DNA from: Begonia masoniana
Lineage: Eukaryota; Streptophyta; Magnoliopsida; Cucurbitales; Begoniaceae
Length of the DNA stretch: 64,000 nt
Assembly (NCBI GenBank): GCA_022432975.1
Contig: CM039508.1
Span: 14,044,954-14,108,953 of the forward strand
Direction: 5' to 3'
A model generated the notes under the pieces. The model ran no database searches, had not been told where the DNA came from, and worked only from the letters and a program-made list of their open reading frames with translations. Shown one piece after another: positions 24,901 through 34,824 of the stretch. A program made the translations under genes and the position numbers. The first letter of the stretch is position 1. Every line of letters begins with the position of its first letter.

Positions 24901-26298
24901 AGAGCTGAACGTATCAAGCAAATGAGGTTGAGTGTTACATGACTTGTGTTAGAACCTAAGTTATGCATTTCACATTCAAGGTTTTTACTTGAAGTGATGA
25001 GAACGACTTGTATTGAGTACCCAATAACCTTCATGGACGAGTAATTAAGACTTAGTAATACGTTTGATGTAGTATAAGAAACTTTACTTCAATCGATTTG
25101 TTCCAAAAGAGCTGAACGTATCAAGCAAATGAGGTTAAGAGTTACATGACTTGAGGTTAAAACCTAAGTTACCCATTTCACATTCAAGATTTTAACTTGA
25201 AGTGATGAGAACGACGTGTATTGAGTACCCAATAACCTTCATGGACGAGTAATTAAGACTTAGTAATGCGTTTGATGAAGTATAAGAAACTTTACTTCAA
25301 TCGATTTGTTCCAAAAGAGCTGAACGTATCAAGCAAATGAGGTTGAGTGTTACATGACTTGTGGTTAGAACCTAAGTTGTCCATCTCACATTCAAGGTTT
25401 TTACTTGAAGTGATGAGAACGATGTTGACTTATAGAGTGTTTAAGTCATAATTTGTTTTTGATGATGTATAAGAAACTTTACTTCAATCGATTTGTTCCA
25501 AAAGAGCTGAACGTATCAAGCAAATGAGGTTGAGTGTTACATGACTTGTGGTTAGAACCTAAGTTATGCATTTCACATTCAAGGTTTTTACTTGAAGTGA
25601 TGGGAACGACGTGTATTGAGTACCCAATAACCTTCATGGACGAGTAATTAAGACTTAGTAATGCGTTTGATGAAGTATAAGAAACTTTACTTCAATCGAT
25701 TTGTTCCAAAAGAGCTGAACGTATCAAGCAAATGAGGTTGAGTGTTACATGACTTGTGGTTAGAACCTAAGTTATGCATTTCACATTCAAGGTTTTAACT
25801 TGAAGTGATGAGAACGACGTGTATTGAGTACCCAATAACCTTCATGGACGAGTAATTAAGACTTAGTAATGCGTTTGATGATGTATAAGAAACTTTACTT
25901 CAATCGATTTGTTCCAAAAGAGCTGAACGTATCAAGCAAATGAGGTTGAGTGTTACATGACTTGTGGTTAGAACCTAAGTTATGCATTTCACATTCAAGG
26001 TTTTAACTTGAAGTGATGAGAACGACGTGTATTGAGTACCCAATAACCTTCATGGACGAGTAATTAAGACTTAGTAATGCGTTTGATGAAGTATAAGAAA
26101 CTTTACTTCAATCGATTTGTTCCAAAAGAGCTGAACGTATCAAGCAAATGAGGTTGAGTGTTACATGACTTGTGGTTAGAACCTAAGTTATGCATTTCAC
26201 ATTCAAGGTTTTAACTTGAAGTGATGAGAACGACGTGTATTGAGTACCCAATAACCTTCATGGACGAGTAATTAAGACTTAGTAATGCGTTTGATGAT
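12904..26298 (+). repeat. 208-bp tandem satellite, array B
   Basis: About 64 monomers in the same orientation as array A. Many carry GAGTACCCAATAA where array A has GAGGACCCAATAA. From roughly 14,200 to 25,000 there are many one-base insertions and deletions spread across otherwise conserved positions, which looks like uncorrected long-read error. 12,904-14,200 and 25,460-26,298 are cleaner. One aberrant monomer lies near 25,421-25,460. No gene is present. Confidence 0.97.
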
Positions 26299-27003
26299 GT
26301 GTGACTCTCTGCTTCATAAGTTGCATCTGCCGCCAGAATTCAAAGCTAGCCGCGAAGCTACAGTGACGTCGTTTTCAACATTAACTCCAGATCTTTAATG
26401 GCGACGACGAACAACATTTACAGAAACAACGGATAGCTGCTTCAGTACGGATGCTTCCCAACGGTAACATTTTTTCCATTTGAAGACAGAAGCTTTACAG
26501 AGTATATAAGCAGAAGAAAAGGCTCGAAGACTGACTTTTACCAATTTGAATTCTGAGCCCTAAGCTGCGATAGTCACCACTCTGTATTTTCACTACTTCT
26601 CCAAAATCGAACTTGAGATTCACTTGCTGTGAGAGAGTAGTCTGTGCTTTATTTTTACAAACTTAAATCATTTGTAAAGGCTGTGGATTGATGCCCGAAA
26701 AGTTCAATCAAAATCTGTAAAGGCAGTTGGTCGGAGCCCGGAATTTCGATCAGTTTATTCTCGTGAGGAGAAGGTTAAGAATCTTCAAGGGGGAGCCTTG
26801 GAGCGTGGACGTAGGCAAGGTTTAGCCGAACCACGTTAAAAACCCTGGTGTTAAATTTCTCTCTCTCTCTCTCTCTTTACTTTATATGTTTGTTTGCTAT
26901 TAATATTCAAACTAAAATTACAAGAGAAATTTACTAGATTACTAAATTAAGTTTAAATATCTAATTCACCCCCCCCCCCCTCTTAGACAATCTCGATCCT
27001 ACA
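26299..27003 (+). repeat. 5' LTR of the copia element (about 705 bp)
   Basis: Begins near 26,299 (TGTGTGAC), where the satellite stops, and ends ...GATCCTACA at 27,003 just before the PBS. It holds a TATA box (26,503), a CT microsatellite (about 26,859-26,876) and a 12-C run (26,969-26,980) close to its end. The exact first base is uncertain because satellite and LTR share GATGTG there, and no 3' copy is available to confirm it. Confidence 0.72.
26503..26509 (+). promoter_or_regulatory. TATA box in the copia LTR
   Basis: TATATAAG in a GC-poor LTR context about 205 bp from the LTR start, followed by an AGAAGAAAAGG stretch. It is a candidate Pol II promoter for the element transcript. Confidence 0.6.
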
Positions 27004-27004
27004 A

Positions 27005-27017
27005 TTGGTATTAGAGC
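27005..27017 (+). promoter_or_regulatory. Primer binding site of the copia element
   Basis: TTGGTATTAGAGC starts one base after the LTR end. It matches the initiator-Met tRNA primer site TGGTATCAGAGC with one C to T change. Confidence 0.82.
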
Positions 27018-27068
27018 GGGGTTTGTATTGTCTAAGGTGTTTATCTAAGAGATAGCGTGTTATCTGAA

Positions 27069-28721
27069 ATGACATTCAACACACATTCTGCACAAATGGA
27101 AGGTCAGTCTACCACTAGACCTCCATTCTTCGACGGTATTGATTATGTGTACTGGAAGTCTAGAATGAGAATTTATATTCAAGCTATAGACTATGACATA
27201 TGGAATAACATAGAAAATGGTCCATATATAGCCTTTAAAACAGAGAATGGTATTAGGATCCCCAAAACTTCACAAGAATTAAATGATACAGATAAAAAGA
27301 ATTTGAGCCTAAATGCAAAGGCTATAAACACCCTGTACTGTGCTCTGAATAGAGACGAATTCAATAGACTACAAGGGTGTGAGAGTGCCCAAGAGATCTG
27401 GCACCTATTAGAGGTCACACACGAGGGCACAAATCAAGTAAAGGAGAGCAAACTGAATATGCTCATTCACGAGTATGAATTATTTTCTATGCCCAAAGAT
27501 GAGTCTGTCTCTTCCATGTTTACAAGATTTACTAATATTACTAATTGTTTGAAAGCTCTTGGTAAATCTTATTCTAGTGAAGAACAGGTCATGAAGATCC
27601 TCAGGTGTCTTCCAAGAAGCTGACAGCCAAAGGTGACTGCAATTCAGGAAGCAAAGGATCTTAAAGCTCTAAAGCTTGAAGAGCTCATTGGATCTCTCAT
27701 GACACATGAGATCACTATGAGGTCAAACGAGAAAGAAGACCTTAAGGAAAAAGAGACTTTCAAAAGAAAAGATATTGCTATGAAAGCCTCTTCAAGTAAA
27801 TGTGAAGTCTCTGAGGATGAAGAAGAAGAAGAGGATGAGGACATTGCTCTTATCACTAGGAGATTCAGCAAGTTCCTTCGAAGGAAGAAGCTGCAGGGAA
27901 GAAGATTTCCCAAGAATGAAAAGCAATCCAAAGACAAGGAGTTTACCTGTTTTGGATGTGGAAAGCCAGGCCACATGAAGGCTGACTGTCCACAAGCTAA
28001 AGGTCCCAAGAAATTCAAGAAAAAGGCTATGAAGGCCACTTGGGATGACAGTGAAGGTGACACTTCATCTTCAGAAGATGAGGAAGTTGCAAATCTGTGC
28101 TTCATGACACACGAGGATAAGGTTAGTACTTCCTCTTCAAGTGTTTTAAGTGAAAGTGAAAGTGATAATGAAGAAGGTGAAATAATTGATGCTTTTAATG
28201 ACTTAGTTAAACAGTTTGGCATGCTGAAAAATAAATACAATCTGTTGAAAAAGAAGAATACAGATTTATTAGAAAAGCATGCTAAAGAAGTAGACTTGCA
28301 TGTCAAGGAAATTGATAAGCTTAAAAGCAAAAACGAAGATTTGAATAATATTATTCTAAACTTCACTAAGGGCGACAAATTATTTAAGATGGTAATAGCA
28401 GGTCAGAGAGCAAATTTTGACAGAACAGGATTAGGGTATGACAAGTCTAATAAAAGGAAAGTCTTTAAAAACTTCTTTGTTAAACCCTCTGTCTGCCATG
28501 CATGTAATGAAGCTGGACATAAATCTTTTGTATGTCCGCTAAAAGCAAAATATATGAAATCAACTAGTAAATTCCAATGGATTCCCAAGGGAACCAGACC
28601 TAACACTAGGACCCAAAAGGTTTGGCTACCTAAGAAGACCAATTTATTTCTGTTTTGCAGGTTGAGTGCTCTCCTGGAAAGAACCAGTGGTACCTCGATA
28701 GTGGATGTTCGAGGCATATGA
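27069..28721 (+). pseudogene. Copia gag with two zinc knuckles, nonsense-interrupted
   Basis: Gag capsid/nucleocapsid protein of the copia element. The first ATG is at 27,069 (MTFNTHSAQMEGQS). The N-terminal part has PPFFDGIDYVYWKSRM, typical of plant copia Gag. A TGA at 27,621-27,623 interrupts the frame after CLPRS; coding resumes in the same frame with QPKVTAIQEAKDL, so a single-base nonsense (for example from TGG) is likely. The second part holds an acidic stretch, the knuckle CFGCGKPGHMKADC, a Ser/Glu-rich and coiled-coil-like region (LKNKYNLLKKKNTDLLEKH), and a second knuckle CHACNEAGHKSFVC. The frame ends at 28,721, overlapping the pol frame, which is open from 28,634. Confidence 0.85.
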
Positions 28722-30094
28722 CAGAAGACTCAACCATGTTTGCTGCTGTCAACAAAAAGAAAGGTAGTGTTACTTTTGGTGGAAACCAAAAGGGTAAAAT
28801 TGTTGGCATCGGCAACATAGCTAACAGCTTTAATCCGACTATTGAAAATGTGCTTTTAGTTGAGGGATTAAAACATAATCTGCTTAGTATTAGCCAGTTA
28901 TGTGATAAAGGCTATGAAGTGATTTTTAAATCAAACTCTTGTTTAATTAAAGATGCATCTAATGATAAATCTCTGTTCACTGGCTATAGAAAAGAAAATA
29001 TCTATATAATTGACTTGGATATTATTGAGCATGTTGATGAAAAATACTTTGCTGTTAACTCTTCTCTTGACTCTTGGATCTGGCATAGGAGATTAGGACA
29101 TGTAGGGATGGATACCTTAGCTAAGATTACTAAGGAGAATTTAGTTAGAGGTATTCCTAAGATATCCTTTGAGAAGGATAAAATCTGTGAAGCTTGTCAA
29201 ATGGGCAAGCAGATCAAAAGTTCTTTTGCATCAAAGAATGTAATCTCGACTTCTAAGCCTCTCCAACTCCTTCACATGGACCTATTGGGTCCTTCAAATG
29301 TTGCTAGTCTAGGTGGTAAATTCTATGCTTATGTCATTGTTGACGACTTTTCTAGATTTACCTGGGTATTTTTTCTAAAGTCTAAGGATGAAACTTTTGA
29401 TATCTTCTCTAGCTTTAGGAAACGAGTTCAAAATGAAAAGGAGCTTGCCATCGTTTCTATTCGTAGTGATCATGGTGGAGAATTCGAAAATGAGAAATTT
29501 GAACTCCTGTGTCTCAAGTATGGAATTGAGCACAATTTTTCTTCTCCTAGGACCCCTCAGCAAAATGGTATTGTTGAGAGGAAGAATAGATCCCTTCAAG
29601 AGCTTGCTAGGACTATGCTTAATGAAAACTCCCTTCCAAAATATTTCTGGGCAGAAGCTGTTTCAACAGCTTGTTATGTGCTTAATCGGGTCTCCATAAG
29701 ACCAATTCTTGAGAGAACTCCCTATGAGCTTTGGAATGGTAAAACTCCTTATGTTAAGTATTTTAGAGCTTTTGGAAGCAAGTGTTTCATTCTAAACACT
29801 AAGGATAACTTAGGAAAATTCGATTCCAAATCTGATCTTGGAATTTTTCTAGGTTATTCCCTTTCCAGTAAGGCTTATAGAGTTTTCAATAGGAGAACTC
29901 TAGTTGTTGAGGAGTCAGTTCATGTTAACTTTGATGAGTATCCTCAGCCTGCAATAAATGTGGATGAGGATGATGTTTTGAATTATCAACTAGACTCTCG
30001 TTCCTTAGAAAAACCTTCTGGTCCCTCTCAAGCAGAAAAATCTTTAGAACCGTCTTCTACATCTCTAGATTTAATTCCTGTCAGAGGAACATAA
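28655..30094 (+). pseudogene. Copia protease-integrase part of pol
   Basis: Protease and integrase of the copia polyprotein, in the -1 frame relative to gag. WYLDSGCSRHMT is the protease active site. WHRRLGHVGMDTL with CEACQMGKQIKSSF is the pre-integrase zinc-binding region. The integrase core has HMDLLGPS, IRSDHGGEFEN and PQQNGIVERKNR, giving the three acidic D, D and E positions. The C-terminal YELWNGKTPYVKYFRAFGSK and FLGYS follow. There is no ATG near the start, and the frame begins within the gag overlap, so it depended on a frameshift, splicing or lost in-frame fusion. The frame fails at 30,094 (TAA), where copia pol should continue. Confidence 0.9.
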
Positions 30095-31883
30095 AAGAAG
30101 ACTACTCTTCTAAGATTGGAAATATGTTTAGAAATCATCCATTAGATGAGGTCTTAGGTGATCCGTCTTTAGGAGTTAAGACTACATCCTCTGATATGAT
30201 ATCGGGTCCCTTACTCCTCTCAAAAATGCACTTAAGAGTGGAGGTTTGGACCCAATATATATACTAGCCCAGATAACTCTCTGTTTCCGATGTGGTATCA
30301 CATCATCCTCTCTTAGGAATCTCTGTGCCAATGTGGCATTTATATCTCAAATAGAACCTAAGAAGTTTGAAGAGGCCGAGTGTGATGAAAACTGGATTTT
30401 AGCTATGCAAGAGGAACTAAATCAATTTGAGAGGACGCAAGGTATGAAACTTGTTCCAAGGCCTAAGGTAATTCCCCCCATATGGAAGTAAATGGGTATA
30501 CAAGAACAATTGGATGAAATGGGATCCTTTGTTATAAACAAAGCCTAATTTGCCAGGATACTCCTCAGGAATAGGGGTATTGATTTTGAGGAATCCTTGG
30601 CTCCTGTAGCCAGACTAGAATCTATTCGAATGCTTTTAGCTTATGCGTGCTTCAAGAACTTCACACTCTTTCAAATGGATGTAAATAGTGCATTTTGAAA
30701 TGGTTTCATAAATGAAGAAGTTTTTGTTGAGCAACCTTTAGGTTTCGAAGCTTATGATAAACCTGACCATGTCTACAAACTTAGGAAAGCTCTGTATGGT
30801 CTTAAGCAGGCTCCTAGAGCTTGGTATGACAGATTGAAGAATTTCCTTGAGGAGAGGAATTTCAAAAAGGGTAACACCGATTCAACTCTGTTTACCATGC
30901 AAAAGGAGAAGGATATTCTGTTGGTTCAAATTTATGTCGATGACATTATATTTGGCTCAACTAATGTCAAAATGTGTAATGAGTTTTCCTCCCTCATGCA
31001 AAGTGAATTCGAGATAAGTATGATGGGGGAGTTAAAGTTTTTCCTAGGATTCCAGATTAGTCAATCTCCTGATGGAATTTTCTTCTGCCAAGAAAAGTAC
31101 ATTAAGGAACTCCTTAAGAAATTCGGATTAGAAACTGTCAAATCTTCCAAGACTCCCATGAGTACCACTACTAAATTGGATAAAGATGAAAAAGAAGTTC
31201 ATGTTGATATTAAGAAATATCGTGGTATGATTGGATCTTTGTTATATCTGACTGCAAGTAGGCCAGATATTCTTTTCAGTGTATGTCTATGTGCTAGATT
31301 TCAGGCTGCTCCTAAGGAATCTCACTTAACTGCTGTCAAAAGGATCTTTAAATATTTAAGTGGGACACCTGACTTAGGTCTATGGTATCCAAAAGGTACT
31401 TCTTTCAATCTTATAGGATACTCAGATTCTGATTATGCTGGCAGTCTAGTTGATAGGAAAAGCACCAGTGGAACTTGTCAATTCCTAGGTGAATCTTTAG
31501 TTTCCTGGTACTCGAAGAAACAGAATTCTGTTGCATTGTCAACTGCTGAGAGTGAATATATTGCTGCTGGCAGTTGTTGTGCACAAATGTTATGGATGAA
31601 ACAAACACTAGAAGACTATAATCTGTTTTATGATAGGATTCCTATTCGGTGTGATAACACCAGTGCTATCAACATTTCTAAAAATCCTATTCAACACTCT
31701 AGAACAAAACATATTGATGTAAGGTATCATTTCATCCGTGAACATGTTCAAAGAGAAGATATCTCTTTAGAATTTGTTAATTCTGTAGATCAATTAGCCG
31801 ACATCTTTACAAAACCTTTGGATGAGAAGACATTCAATAATATCAGAATAAGGTTAGGTCTCATTCGGCATGATAGAAATTGA
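30095..31883 (+). pseudogene. Copia reverse transcriptase and RNase H, 5' part broken
   Basis: 30,095-30,833 is degraded RT: recognisable pieces (FEEAECDENWILAMQEELNQF, APVARLESIRMLLAYACF, LYGLKQAPRAWYDRL) lie in different frames, with a TGA at 30,696-30,698. 30,834-31,883 is open and has the catalytic YVDDIIFGS at 30,933, LKFFLGFQI, the RNase H segment GYSDSDYAGSLVDRKSTSG, STAESEYIAA and the C-terminal ADIFTKPLDEKTF typical of copia pol. The stop at 31,883 appears native. Confidence 0.88.
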
Positions 31884-31937
31884 TTATGTCTCTGTTTGGA
31901 ATATTCCCAAATGTTAGAACAATTTCTTGTTGTGAAG

Positions 31938-32160
31938 GCATCGGTAGATGCTTAATTTTCTCTAGGCATCGGCAGATGCATGTCTATCGGCAGGAATCGG
32001 TAGATGTTGTATTTTTTTTGCATCGGCAGATGCTACATTTTTTTCAAGCATCGGTAGATGCTGTATTTTACCAGGCATCGGAAGATGCATTTCCTTCGGT
32101 AGGAATCGGATGATTTTTTCTTTCAATCTGCCGACACGTGTATCCCATCGGAAGATATCA
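31938..32160 (+). repeat. 28-bp hairpin minisatellite between pol and the extra ORF
   Basis: GCATCGGYAGATGC, a 5-bp stem with a 4-nt loop, recurs at 31,938, 31,966, 31,994 (degenerate), 32,020, 32,048 and 32,075, with a weaker unit near 32,102 and a partial one near 32,145. The spacing is 26-28 bp. Spacers are T-rich. The block lies in the non-coding gap between the end of pol (31,883) and the ATG of the next ORF (32,302). Confidence 0.88.
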
Positions 32161-32301
32161 GAGTTACACGTGTGACTTCATCGTCGAGCGTCGCTCTATT
32201 TCTTTTAAACTCGTCCTTCTTCGCCGAAACACTTCATCTTTCGCGCTTTTTCTGCAAAACCCCTGCCCTACCAAACTTCATTTCTGAATCCTCTCTTTGA
32301 A

Positions 32302-33066
32302 ATGGAACATCAAGGTTCATCATCTCGCGCCATTACAAAACCGGCCAAGAAGAAGGCCAAAGCTTCCTGCGAGATTCCTCGTGGAACGGAGTGGCCATCT
32401 TTCTTCTTTCTCACGAAAGCTGCTGAGGTAAAGTACTACAATGACTATCAGTTCAGATCATTGATTCCCAGTAAGGGTATTTACTTTGAGGAATTAGCTG
32501 GAATGGACATTATAGAACCCTTGACGGATCTCGGGTTAATAGGTCTATTTGAAACTAAATCCTTCTACTACTCGGAAGCCATTCGCATGTTTTATGCTAA
32601 TCTTAGCTTTACTCCTAATTTTTCTTCTATTAAGAGCTATGTGTATAACAAACACATAGAAATTACTTCTCAGTCCATCAATGCTCTTATGGGGGCTCCT
32701 CATTTGGATAGCTGCCCTTACAAGTATGTGACAGGTTCTGTGCTTCCGTTCCTTGGTACGTCTGATGGTATCCAGTTTCTCAAGGAGATTGCTTTGGACC
32801 CCAATCAATCCTTTGATCTTTTAAAGGGTAGGCATCTGACCCCTAGAGCCAGATTATTTCGTCAAATGATAGGATTCAATATTGTTCCCAAAGGCGGTCA
32901 CTATGACGAAGTGAGCTCAATGGAACTGTTTGTTTTGTTTGCACTTTATTTCAAGACACCCTTCAACATTGGATATATTGTGATTCGAAGGATTATTCTG
33001 GCAGTATCCTCAAGGGCTAGACATGTAAAATGTGTTTTGTCGCTTAGTGACCGAATGATGTTTTAA
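32302..33066 (+). CDS. Post-pol ORF of the copia element, truncated
   Basis: 254-codon ORF starting at the ATG at 32,302, about 420 bp after pol, in the place where SIRE/Maximus elements carry an extra (env-like) gene. The N-terminus is basic (KPAKKKAKAS). The middle (FEELAGMDIIEPLTDLGLI, FYANLSF, ITSQSINALMGAP) resembles the 'putative plant transposon protein' type of domain found next to plant retroelements; this is from memory of the family and was not searched. I see no signal peptide and no clear membrane segment, so envelope function is not supported. Native coding probably ends near 33,023, where a Ty3 LTR begins, and the last residues are read from that LTR. Function unknown. Confidence 0.6.
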   Translation: MEHQGSSSRAITKPAKKKAKASCEIPRGTEWPSFFFLTKAAEVKYYNDYQFRSLIPSKGIYFEELAGMDIIEPLTDLGLIGLFETKSFYYSEAIRMFYANLSFTPNFSSIKSYVYNKHIEITSQSINALMGAPHLDSCPYKYVTGSVLPFLGTSDGIQFLKEIALDPNQSFDLLKGRHLTPRARLFRQMIGFNIVPKGGHYDEVSSMELFVLFALYFKTPFNIGYIVIRRIILAVSSRARHVKCVLSLSDRMMF

Positions 33067-33510
33067 TTTAGCACGCGAGGCCCACGTGCCCACCGGAAGA
33101 TGTCTCCTTTTAGGTGATGATAAGCGAGTCACGCGTAATACACGTGATGACCGGACGACTAAATTTCTGAGGGTTGTCAACGCATGCAACCTATGCAGAC
33201 CCGAGTGGTATTTTGTTAAGAGAATTGAGGGCACTTCCTCTTTTCCCCGAAATTGTCAAGAACCGATGACCGAGTCCAGTCGCTCGACTCTGTGAAAGTT
33301 TGAGCCGACGAGGCGTGGGAAGTTGGGCATGAGAGGGTTCGTCTTCCTTAATGGTTCTGCGTCTCTATTACCAGTTTAGAAAAAAAAATATATATGTAAA
33401 ATGTGAAAGTCTGTTGAGAGATAGTAAGTGAATGTAATAATAGTAAAAGTCAAGCAAACGATTAATGAAAGGACATGAACACGTGACGGCTCCTGGCCGG
33501 GGTCGTTACA
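33024..33510 (+). repeat. Ty3-type LTR (about 487 bp) inserted in the copia ORF
   Basis: Runs from TGTAAAATG to GGTCGTTACA, with inverted TGTAA/TTACA ends, and is followed by a primer site at 33,515. It interrupts the post-pol ORF of the copia element, so it is the younger insertion. It differs in sequence from the LTRs of elements 1-4. The exact start is inferred from the terminal inverted repeat. Confidence 0.68.
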
Positions 33511-33514
33511 ATTG

Positions 33515-33526
33515 TGGTATCAAAGC
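33515..33526 (+). promoter_or_regulatory. Primer binding site after the inserted LTR
   Basis: TGGTATCAAAGC four bases after the LTR end, one base from the iMet-tRNA primer site TGGTATCAGAGC. It shows that 33,024-33,510 is a 5' LTR whose element reads to the right. Confidence 0.78.
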
Positions 33527-33678
33527 AAAACCAGGTTCTAAAACCGATTCTGCAGACTGCCTCCCAGCACTGACTGTCACTTGAGCACACCTCAGCACTG
33601 TAAGTGTTTATGATTCATGTATTCATTAAGTTAAGTTATGCCTGTAATGATTGCCAGAATCCCCAGATGGTTAGAGGT

Positions 33679-33716
<38 letters not shown>
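33527..33716 (+). other. Leader remnant ending in a 37-base poly-A run
   Basis: 33,527-33,679 follows the primer site and reads like a Ty3 leader. 33,680-33,716 is an unbroken run of 37 A. Immediately after it the sequence is protease coding of a different Ty3 family, so the leader-to-gag part is missing or replaced at the homopolymer. Confidence 0.6.
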
Positions 33717-33723
<7 letters not shown>

Positions 33724-33989
33724 TGAAGAGGACGCCGACAACGCCCAAAGGGAAACAATCTTTCATACTAGGTGTCATTTCAACAACAAGTTTGGTAGCA
33801 TGATCATCGATAGCGGAAGTTGCAACAACCTTGGCTATACAAGTGTTCAAATTTAAATTTTGCAAACCAATCGACACCCAAACCGTACAAATTGCAATGG
33901 TTGTGCGATTGTGTTCTAAAAAAGAAATAAGGTAGCAAGCACAAGTCACATCACATGTCAATCGAAATACAAAGATGAATTTTGTGTGA
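33717..33989 (+). pseudogene. Ty3 protease fragment of the element 1 family
   Basis: Translates to QIEEDADNAQRETIFHTRC and SMIIDSGSCNN, then loses frame. The DNA downstream still matches the complement of element 1 around 6,750-6,990 (for example the stretch encoding HPKPYKLQWL). It has many small differences and ends at the N gap. Its orientation is plus, opposite to element 1. Confidence 0.8.
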
Positions 33990-34089
33990 NNNNNNNNNNN
34001 NNNNNNNNNNNNNNNNNNNNNNNNNNNNNNNNNNNNNNNNNNNNNNNNNNNNNNNNNNNNNNNNNNNNNNNNNNNNNNNNNNNNNNNNN
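33990..34089. other. Assembly gap of 100 N
   Basis: Exactly 100 undetermined bases, the conventional placeholder for a scaffold join of unknown length. Any ORF drawn through it is meaningless. Confidence 0.99.
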
Positions 34090-34824
34090 TGAAAGGTGAC
34101 ACTCAAGAACTACTTCATCCCTCAACAAACCCAGTCTCTTCTCCTGTGGTCTGCGTACTTTGGTTCTGTCGACTCCTGAGCGTTTGAATTCTTTAAGTTT
34201 ATAGTAGCCACCATATCAGCCATCTGCTGTAATAACTCAGGGCCGACAAACCTGGATTCTCCAACTTCATCCCAACATAATGGAGATCTTCATTTTTCTG
34301 GCCAAAAGGCTTCATATGGAGCCATACTGATCGTCACCTGGTAGCTATTGTTGTAAGCGAACTCCACAAGCGGCAATATTTACTCCAATGAGCTTAAATT
34401 CCAGTAACGCACGATCTTAACATATCCTCCAGTATCGGAATTGTCTCTCGAATTGGTCCGTCCCCAGTCTGTGGATGAAAGGCCGTGCTGAACTTTAATT
34501 TAGTGCCCAAGTGATTTTGTAGCTTCTCCCAACCTGTGAAGTTATCAAGATCCGGTCTGAAACAATCGACACCGGAAACAATGCACTTTGATAACCGCTA
34601 ATGTATAGCTAGCATACTGTCCCATTGAGAATGTTGTCTTCACAGGTAGAAACATGGCCGACTTCGTCAATCTGTCAACTATGAACCCATATGCATTATG
34701 GCTCTTAGTTGTTCTCGGTAGGCCACAACAAAGTCCATGTGAATTTTTCCCATTCCATTCGGGATTGGAGACGGACGCATTCCACCTGGTCGGGTTGGAA
34801 AAAAATGCCCAACTTTGACTGTTG
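34090..34824 (-). pseudogene. Ty3/gypsy integrase core fragment, frame-broken
   Basis: The minus strand reads GLPRTTKSHNAYGFIVDRLT and KSAMFLPVKTTFSMGQYA, typical of plant Ty3 integrase. Reading on to lower coordinates, pieces resembling LGTKL, FHPQTDGQ and ILEDMLR follow in shifting frames. About 10 small frame breaks make it non-coding. It carries no LTR here and abuts satellite at about 34,825. It could be the remote part of the element whose LTR starts at 33,024, but it is in the opposite orientation. Confidence 0.78.

Larger units (their letters stand above)
26299..33023 (+). mobile_element. SIRE/Maximus-like Ty1/copia element, 3' end lost
   Basis: Plus-strand element with a 5' LTR, primer site, two-knuckle gag, protease-integrase-RT-RNase H order (copia type), and an extra ORF after pol. 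The long internal region with a post-pol ORF, the C-run plus CGATCCTACA at the LTR end and the TTGGTATTAGAGC primer site point to the SIRE/Maximus lineage. It is broken by nonsense codons and frameshifts and interrupted at 33,024 by another LTR. Its 3' LTR is not in the window. Confidence 0.88.

Noticed and set aside
27644..28378. Minus-strand Ser/Leu-rich ORF of 244 codons opposite copia gag.
   Set aside because: It is the antisense of the acidic, Lys/Glu-rich gag coding region. Low complexity and the certain gag on the plus strand explain it.
32302..33066. Host gene or envelope glycoprotein.
   Set aside because: It sits between copia pol and an inserted LTR, resembles a retroelement-associated domain, and shows no signal peptide or transmembrane segment.
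33671..34102. 143-codon ORF through the N gap.
   Set aside because: It is built on undetermined bases and a poly-T tract.
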